Assembly: GCA_024642525.1 (NCBI GenBank) | Contig: JAHEAX010000059.1 | Span: 334,148-398,147, forward strand | Origin: Erythrobacteraceae bacterium | GTDB taxonomy: Bacteria > Pseudomonadota > Alphaproteobacteria > Sphingomonadales > Sphingomonadaceae | DNA length: 64,000 nt | Direction of reading: 5' to 3' | Shown here: positions 60,472 through 64,000 of the stretch, piece after piece | Position numbering within the stretch: the stretch's first letter is position 1 | How the letters are laid out: each line of letters starts with the position of its first letter | Translations under genes and position numbers: made by a program | Notes under the pieces: model-generated | The model's database searches: none | What the model saw: only the letters and a program-made list of their open reading frames with translations | What the model was told of the DNA's origin: nothing

Positions 60472-61884
60472 TCAGACGTGCAAGGCCTTGCCATAGGCTG
60501 ACAGCACAGATTCGTGCATCATTTCGCTCAATGTCGGGTGCGGGAATACGGTGTTCATCAGCTCGATCTCGGTTGTTTCGAGCGTCTTTCCGATCGTGTA
60601 GCCCTGGATCAGCTCGGTCACTTCCGCGCCGATCATATGTGCGCCCAGCAATTCACCGGTGCCGGCATCGAATACGGTCTTGATGAAGCCTTCCGCTTCG
60701 CCAAGCGCGATCGCTTTGCCGTTGCCAATGAAGGGGAAATTGCCGACTTTCACCTTGTGGCCCGCTTCCTTTGCCTTAGCTTCGGTAAGGCCGACGCTGG
60801 CTATTTGCGGGTGGCAATATGTGCATCCCGGGATTGAATTGCGGTCCAGCGGGTGTGGGTGGACGTCCTTGTTGCCCAGTTCCTGCGCGATGGCTTCCGC
60901 TGCTGTTACACCTTCGTGGCTCGCCTTGTGGGCCAGCCATGGGCCTGGCACGCAGTCACCGATGGCCCAAAGGCCCTTCACGCCAGTGCGGCCATAACCG
61001 TCAATCTGGATGAAGCCGCGGTCCATTTTTACGCCTGCGCCTTCCAGTCCGATGCCTTGCGTGTTGGGCTGGATGCCGATTGCGACGATGGCATGGCTGA
61101 ATTCTTCGGTGGTGACCTTGCCATCCTTGGCCTTGATCTTGGCACTTACGCCCTTTGCGGTGGCTTTCAGATCTTCAAGGCCGGTAGCCGTGCGGATTTT
61201 CATGCCCTGCTTGGTCAGCGATTTTTCGAGGAAAGTCGAAACATCAGCATCTTCGACAGGCACGATACGGTCCAGCATTTCGACCACTGTAACTTCTGCG
61301 CCCATGTCATTGTAGAAACTGGCAAATTCAATACCAATCGCGCCAGAACCGATGACCAGCAGTTTGCTCGGCATTTCTGCCGGCACCATGGCATGACGAT
61401 ACGTCCAGATGCGCTTTCCATCCGCGGGCGCAAAGGGCAGATCGCGTGCCCGCGCACCTGTCGCCACGATGATGTGCTTGGCAGAAATGGTCTCGGTGCC
61501 TTTTTCGCCCTTCACTTCCAGCGTGGTGGCACTCTTCAAGGTGCCTTCGCCCATGTGCACGGCGATCTTGTTCTTCTTCATCAGGTGCGTCACGCCCTGG
61601 TTGAGCTGCTTTGCAACGCCGCGCGAACGTTTCACCACAGCATCAAGATCAGCCTCGATCTCTTTTGCAACCAGGCCATAATCCTTGGCGTGCTGCATAT
61701 AGTGAAAAATTTCGGCCGAACGCAGCAAGGCTTTTGTCGGGATACAGCCCCAGTTGAGGCATATTCCGCCCAGATTTTCGCGCTCTACAATGGCTGTATT
61801 CAGCCCCAGCTGCGCACAGCGGATGGCGGAGACATAGCCTCCGGGGCCAGAACCAAGGACGATCACATCATACTGAGAAGCCAT
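60472..61884 (-). CDS. lpdA: Dihydrolipoyl dehydrogenase (E3)
   Basis: A 470-residue flavoprotein reoxidising dihydrolipoyl groups with NAD+. It has FAD motif VIVLGSGPGGYVSA, redox disulfide C42/C47 (GGICLNWGCIPTK), NAD motif LLVIGSGAIGIEFASFY and the active-site C-terminal HPTLSEMMHE. It serves the pyruvate dehydrogenase complex, since pdhC lies upstream in the same operon. The start at 61884 (MASQYDVIVLG) follows the fold. An upstream frame extends further without support. Confidence 0.96.
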   Translation of the reverse strand: MASQYDVIVLGSGPGGYVSAIRCAQLGLNTAIVERENLGGICLNWGCIPTKALLRSAEIFHYMQHAKDYGLVAKEIEADLDAVVKRSRGVAKQLNQGVTHLMKKNKIAVHMGEGTLKSATTLEVKGEKGTETISAKHIIVATGARARDLPFAPADGKRIWTYRHAMVPAEMPSKLLVIGSGAIGIEFASFYNDMGAEVTVVEMLDRIVPVEDADVSTFLEKSLTKQGMKIRTATGLEDLKATAKGVSAKIKAKDGKVTTEEFSHAIVAIGIQPNTQGIGLEGAGVKMDRGFIQIDGYGRTGVKGLWAIGDCVPGPWLAHKASHEGVTAAEAIAQELGNKDVHPHPLDRNSIPGCTYCHPQIASVGLTEAKAKEAGHKVKVGNFPFIGNGKAIALGEAEGFIKTVFDAGTGELLGAHMIGAEVTELIQGYTIGKTLETTEIELMNTVFPHPTLSEMMHESVLSAYGKALHV

Positions 61885-61910
61885 ATAAACTCCGAAATGA
61901 ACTTCGCCGT

Positions 61911-62321
61911 TTAACCGGTTACAAGTTCTACATATTTTGCCTGGACCCAGCCAAACTGGCACGGTCCTTCATACGGTTCTGGCGCGCTGAGGGCGCTGCT
62001 GACGCGGCAATCGCCCAATTCCTGAAACTGGCCCTTGGGATATACGATGCCTTGCCAGTCTTCATCGGCTTCGCACAGCCAGACAAGGGTGGAGACTTTC
62101 AATTCGTCTGTCACGGTGCTGGCATCATTTGCCTCTGCCCGGACACGGAGAAAGTCACCCTTTCGCGGTTCAAGCCCGTTTACCCTGCCTATGCCTGGGC
62201 ACGCGTCTGTTTCCGGCCCTTCCAGTCCGACCATTGGCGCCCGCACCTTTTCCTGCGAGTGGACGGGCGCATTGCCCAGCAGGCACAGCGCGGTCAAGCA
62301 GGCAATTCCGATCCGCTTCAT
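61911..62321 (-). CDS. Exported SH3-like domain protein
   Basis: A 136-residue protein with a signal peptide (MKRIGIACLTALCLLGNAPVHS). The mature part resembles a bacterial SH3 domain by pattern: DFLRVRAEAND near the start, then VWLCEADEDWQGIVYPKGQ and a closing FGWVQAKYVELV. Four Cys are present. It is likely periplasmic, perhaps binding peptidoglycan. It lies 4 bases after pdhC and 26 before lpdA, so it is co-transcribed with the E2-E3 genes although no link to the complex is evident. Confidence 0.75.
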   Translation of the reverse strand: MKRIGIACLTALCLLGNAPVHSQEKVRAPMVGLEGPETDACPGIGRVNGLEPRKGDFLRVRAEANDASTVTDELKVSTLVWLCEADEDWQGIVYPKGQFQELGDCRVSSALSAPEPYEGPCQFGWVQAKYVELVTG

Positions 62322-62325
62322 CGGA

Positions 62326-63600
62326 TCAGGCCACCAGCCCCAGGGGATTCTCCACAATCTGCTGGAACGCCTGCATCAGCTGCGCCCCGTCTGCACCGTC
62401 GATTGCACGGTGGTCAAAGCTGCCGGTTGCGCTCATCACGGTTGCCACGCCCAAAGCGCCATCGACCACTGCGGGGCGCTTCTCACCAGCACCGACTGCA
62501 AGGATCATCGCCTGTGGCGGGTTGATAACGGCATCGAACTGCTTGATGCCGAACATGCCGAGGTTGGAGAGGCTGGCAGTGCCGCCCTGATATTCGTGCG
62601 GCTGCAGCTTGCCATCGCGGGCTTTGCCAGCCAGTTCCTTCATTTCGGTGGAAATGGAAGAAATCGATTTGTTGCCTGCATCGACGATGATCGGGGTGAT
62701 GAGGCCGGATGGCGCAGCCACGGCAACGGAGATGTCCGTGCGGGTGAATTTGCGCAATTCATCGCCAGCAAAACTGACGTTGCACGACGGCACCTGCATC
62801 AAGGCCTTGGCGAGGCCCTTGATCAGGAGGTCATTGACAGAAAGCTTGATGCCTTGCGGTTCAAGCGCGGCGTTGAGTTCGCTGCGAAGCTTGAGCAAGG
62901 CATCAAGCTGCACATCCACTGTCAGATAGATATGTGGGATCGTCTGCTTGGCTTCGGTCAGGCGGCGCGCAATCGTCTTGCGAACATTGTTAAGCTTTTC
63001 AGCCTCATACGGGATCCCGAAATCTGGAACTTTCGCTTCCGCAACCGGGGCTGCTGCTTCGACCGGCGCAGCGTGTGCGCCAGGTGCCGCAGCAGCGCCG
63101 CCGGCGTTCGCGCCTTCAACATCTGCCTTCACGATGCGCCCGTTGGGGCCGGTACCGGAAATGCCCGAAAGGTCGACGCCTTTCTGTTCAGCAATGCGCT
63201 TTGCGAGAGGGGAAGCGACAATTCTGTCACCGGCGGGTGTCGGCGAAGCCTTTTTCGCTGGCGCGGCTGCGGCTGGTTTTTCCGGGACTGGCGCATTTTC
63301 AGGTTCAGCCTTTGCAGGTGCGGGCTGTTCGTCTGGCGTGGCCTCTGAAGCATCTTCGTCTTCACCGGCGAGTGTTGCGATGACAGTGCCGACCTTTACG
63401 CCTTCTGTCCCCTCAGCAACCGCGATGCTGACAATCGTGCCTTCATCCACTGCTTCGAATTCCATCGTGGCCTTGTCGGTTTCGATTTCGGCCATGATGT
63501 CGCCGGAACTGACATGGTCGCCTTCCTTCACCAGCCATTTGGCAAGGGTGCCTTCTTCCATGGTTGGCGACAAGGCGGGCATCTTGATGGGCGTGGGCAT
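62326..63600 (-). CDS. pdhC: Dihydrolipoyllysine-residue acetyltransferase (E2)
   Basis: A 424-residue E2 core of the pyruvate dehydrogenase complex. The lipoyl domain (1-78) has Lys43 in [10 protein letters not shown]. An Ala/Pro-rich linker (about 85-130) leads to the E1/E3-binding domain [18 protein letters not shown]. The catalytic domain ends with the active-site [14 protein letters not shown]. Its lipoyl domain closely matches that of PdhB at 13.2 kb. The start at 63600 fits the [18 protein letters not shown]-terminus. It is the first gene of the pdhC-SH3-lpdA operon. Confidence 0.96.
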   Translation of the reverse strand: MPTPIKMPALSPTMEEGTLAKWLVKEGDHVSSGDIMAEIETDKATMEFEAVDEGTIVSIAVAEGTEGVKVGTVIATLAGEDEDASEATPDEQPAPAKAEPENAPVPEKPAAAAPAKKASPTPAGDRIVASPLAKRIAEQKGVDLSGISGTGPNGRIVKADVEGANAGGAAAAPGAHAAPVEAAAPVAEAKVPDFGIPYEAEKLNNVRKTIARRLTEAKQTIPHIYLTVDVQLDALLKLRSELNAALEPQGIKLSVNDLLIKGLAKALMQVPSCNVSFAGDELRKFTRTDISVAVAAPSGLITPIIVDAGNKSISSISTEMKELAGKARDGKLQPHEYQGGTASLSNLGMFGIKQFDAVINPPQAMILAVGAGEKRPAVVDGALGVATVMSATGSFDHRAIDGADGAQLMQAFQQIVENPLGLVA

Positions 63601-63719
63601 GGGCGTGCGGCAAGTCCTGTAAATTGTGCTCGGCACTGCTCTGACCAATTTACGCCGTTCGGGCAAGGTTCTTGCGCCGAATACGATTTCATCGGATAGG
63701 TCCGGCGGGGAGAAATTCG

Positions 63720-64000
63720 ATGCGGGTCTATCTTGTAATCATGGATGAGACAGAGGAAGCGCGCGCTGCGCTTCGCTTTGCCTCGCGCCGGGCTGCGGCA
63801 AGCGGCGGCGCTGTGCACATCCTTGCTCTCGTACCCCAGCAGAGCTTCAACGCATTTGGCGGGGTGCAGGCAACGATTGAACAGGAAGCCCGCGACCGGG
63901 CTGAAGTGATGGCAAGCAGCGCAGCAGGCAATCTGTTCACGCAAAGTGGCAAGATGCCGACAATTGCGGTCAAGGTTGGTGAAGGACAGGCCATCATCAA
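63720..64000 (+). CDS. Universal stress protein family member, truncated by the window end
   Basis: The first 93 residues of a protein starting [20 protein letters not shown], with GGGGAG as ribosome site. The N-terminal strand and helix fit the UspA-type nucleotide-binding fold (VIMDETEEA, then [14 protein letters not shown]). The end is cut by the window, so motifs of the ATP-binding C-terminal part are not visible. It diverges from pdhC. Confidence 0.75.
   Translation, partial: MRVYLVIMDETEEARAALRFASRRAAASGGAVHILALVPQQSFNAFGGVQATIEQEARDRAEVMASSAAGNLFTQSGKMPTIAVKVGEGQAII

Noticed and set aside
60853..61914. 353-codon open frame opposite lpdA
   Set aside because: Antisense to a complete lpdA. 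The protein composition is typical of a codon-bias shadow and no ribosome site precedes it.
1..64000. CRISPR array, insertion sequence, prophage or toxin-antitoxin locus
   Set aside because: No regularly spaced repeats, transposase, phage structural gene or recognised toxin pair was found in the window. The COQ10-like gene is sometimes named RatA toxin, but context with lipA argues against that.

Overview
The window reads as chromosomal DNA of a heterotrophic alphaproteobacterium, most likely Sphingomonadales and probably Erythrobacteraceae. Supporting signs are a tandem two-domain Hfq in the order dusB-ntrBC-ntrYX-hfq-hflX, a pyruvate dehydrogenase E1 beta with a fused lipoyl domain, a TonB receptor divergent from a FadR-type GntR regulator, and an IspDF fusion. 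The DNA looks GC-rich and about 95% coding. No insertion sequence, prophage, CRISPR array or rRNA was seen. Assignments come from reading motifs; no database search was possible.

Layout. 1-1.5 kb: end of a nitrilase-family gene, a DUF1178 gene, a candidate small RNA with terminator, and tRNA-Arg(CCU). 1.5-5.7 kb: a leftward catabolic operon (NMO-type flavoprotein, two acyl-CoA dehydrogenases, an SDR lacking the usual Tyr) behind a possible MerR/LiuR-type operator. 5.8-11.6 kb: DsbA-like isomerase, MFS and MscS proteins, an hpd-VOC pair and a third acyl-CoA dehydrogenase. 11.7-14.6 kb: FtsB-like protein and pdhA-pdhB. 14.7-16.9 kb: three Tad-type surface genes. 17-21 kb: squalene-synthase-like protein, EF-hand protein, trmFO and two tandem YhhN lysoplasmalogenase-like genes. 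21-26.4 kb: dioxygenase, gyrA and an exported repeat protein. 26.4-29.1 kb: NYN protein and a bicarbonate module sbtA-sbtB-beta carbonic anhydrase.

29.2-33 kb: lipA, a COQ10/RatA protein, pncC, a secreted protein and ispDF. 32.9-42.2 kb: nitrogen signalling and RNA regulation (dusB, ntrB, ntrC, ntrY, ntrX, hfq, hflX). 42.3-51.7 kb: the most distinctive accessory locus, with a TonB receptor divergent from gntR, then an HMG-CoA-lyase-like enzyme, HyuA, HyuB and a CoA transferase in nearly unbroken translational coupling. A palindromic octamer TGTATACA occurs at both ends of gntR. 51.7-59.7 kb: a leftward housekeeping run (mltB, dacC, tmk, holB, metG, tatD, MBL hydrolase, a 56-residue membrane protein, mazG). 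59.8-64 kb: tRNA-Ser(UGA), a 55-codon ORF, lpdA, an SH3-like exported protein, pdhC and the start of a universal stress protein.

Working together, pdhA-pdhB at 12-14.6 kb and pdhC-lpdA at 60-63.6 kb supply the whole pyruvate dehydrogenase complex from two sites, and LipA provides its lipoyl cofactor. The 1.5-5.7 kb and 42-52 kb operons look like dedicated degradation pathways for CoA-linked or imported substrates whose identity the sequence does not give.
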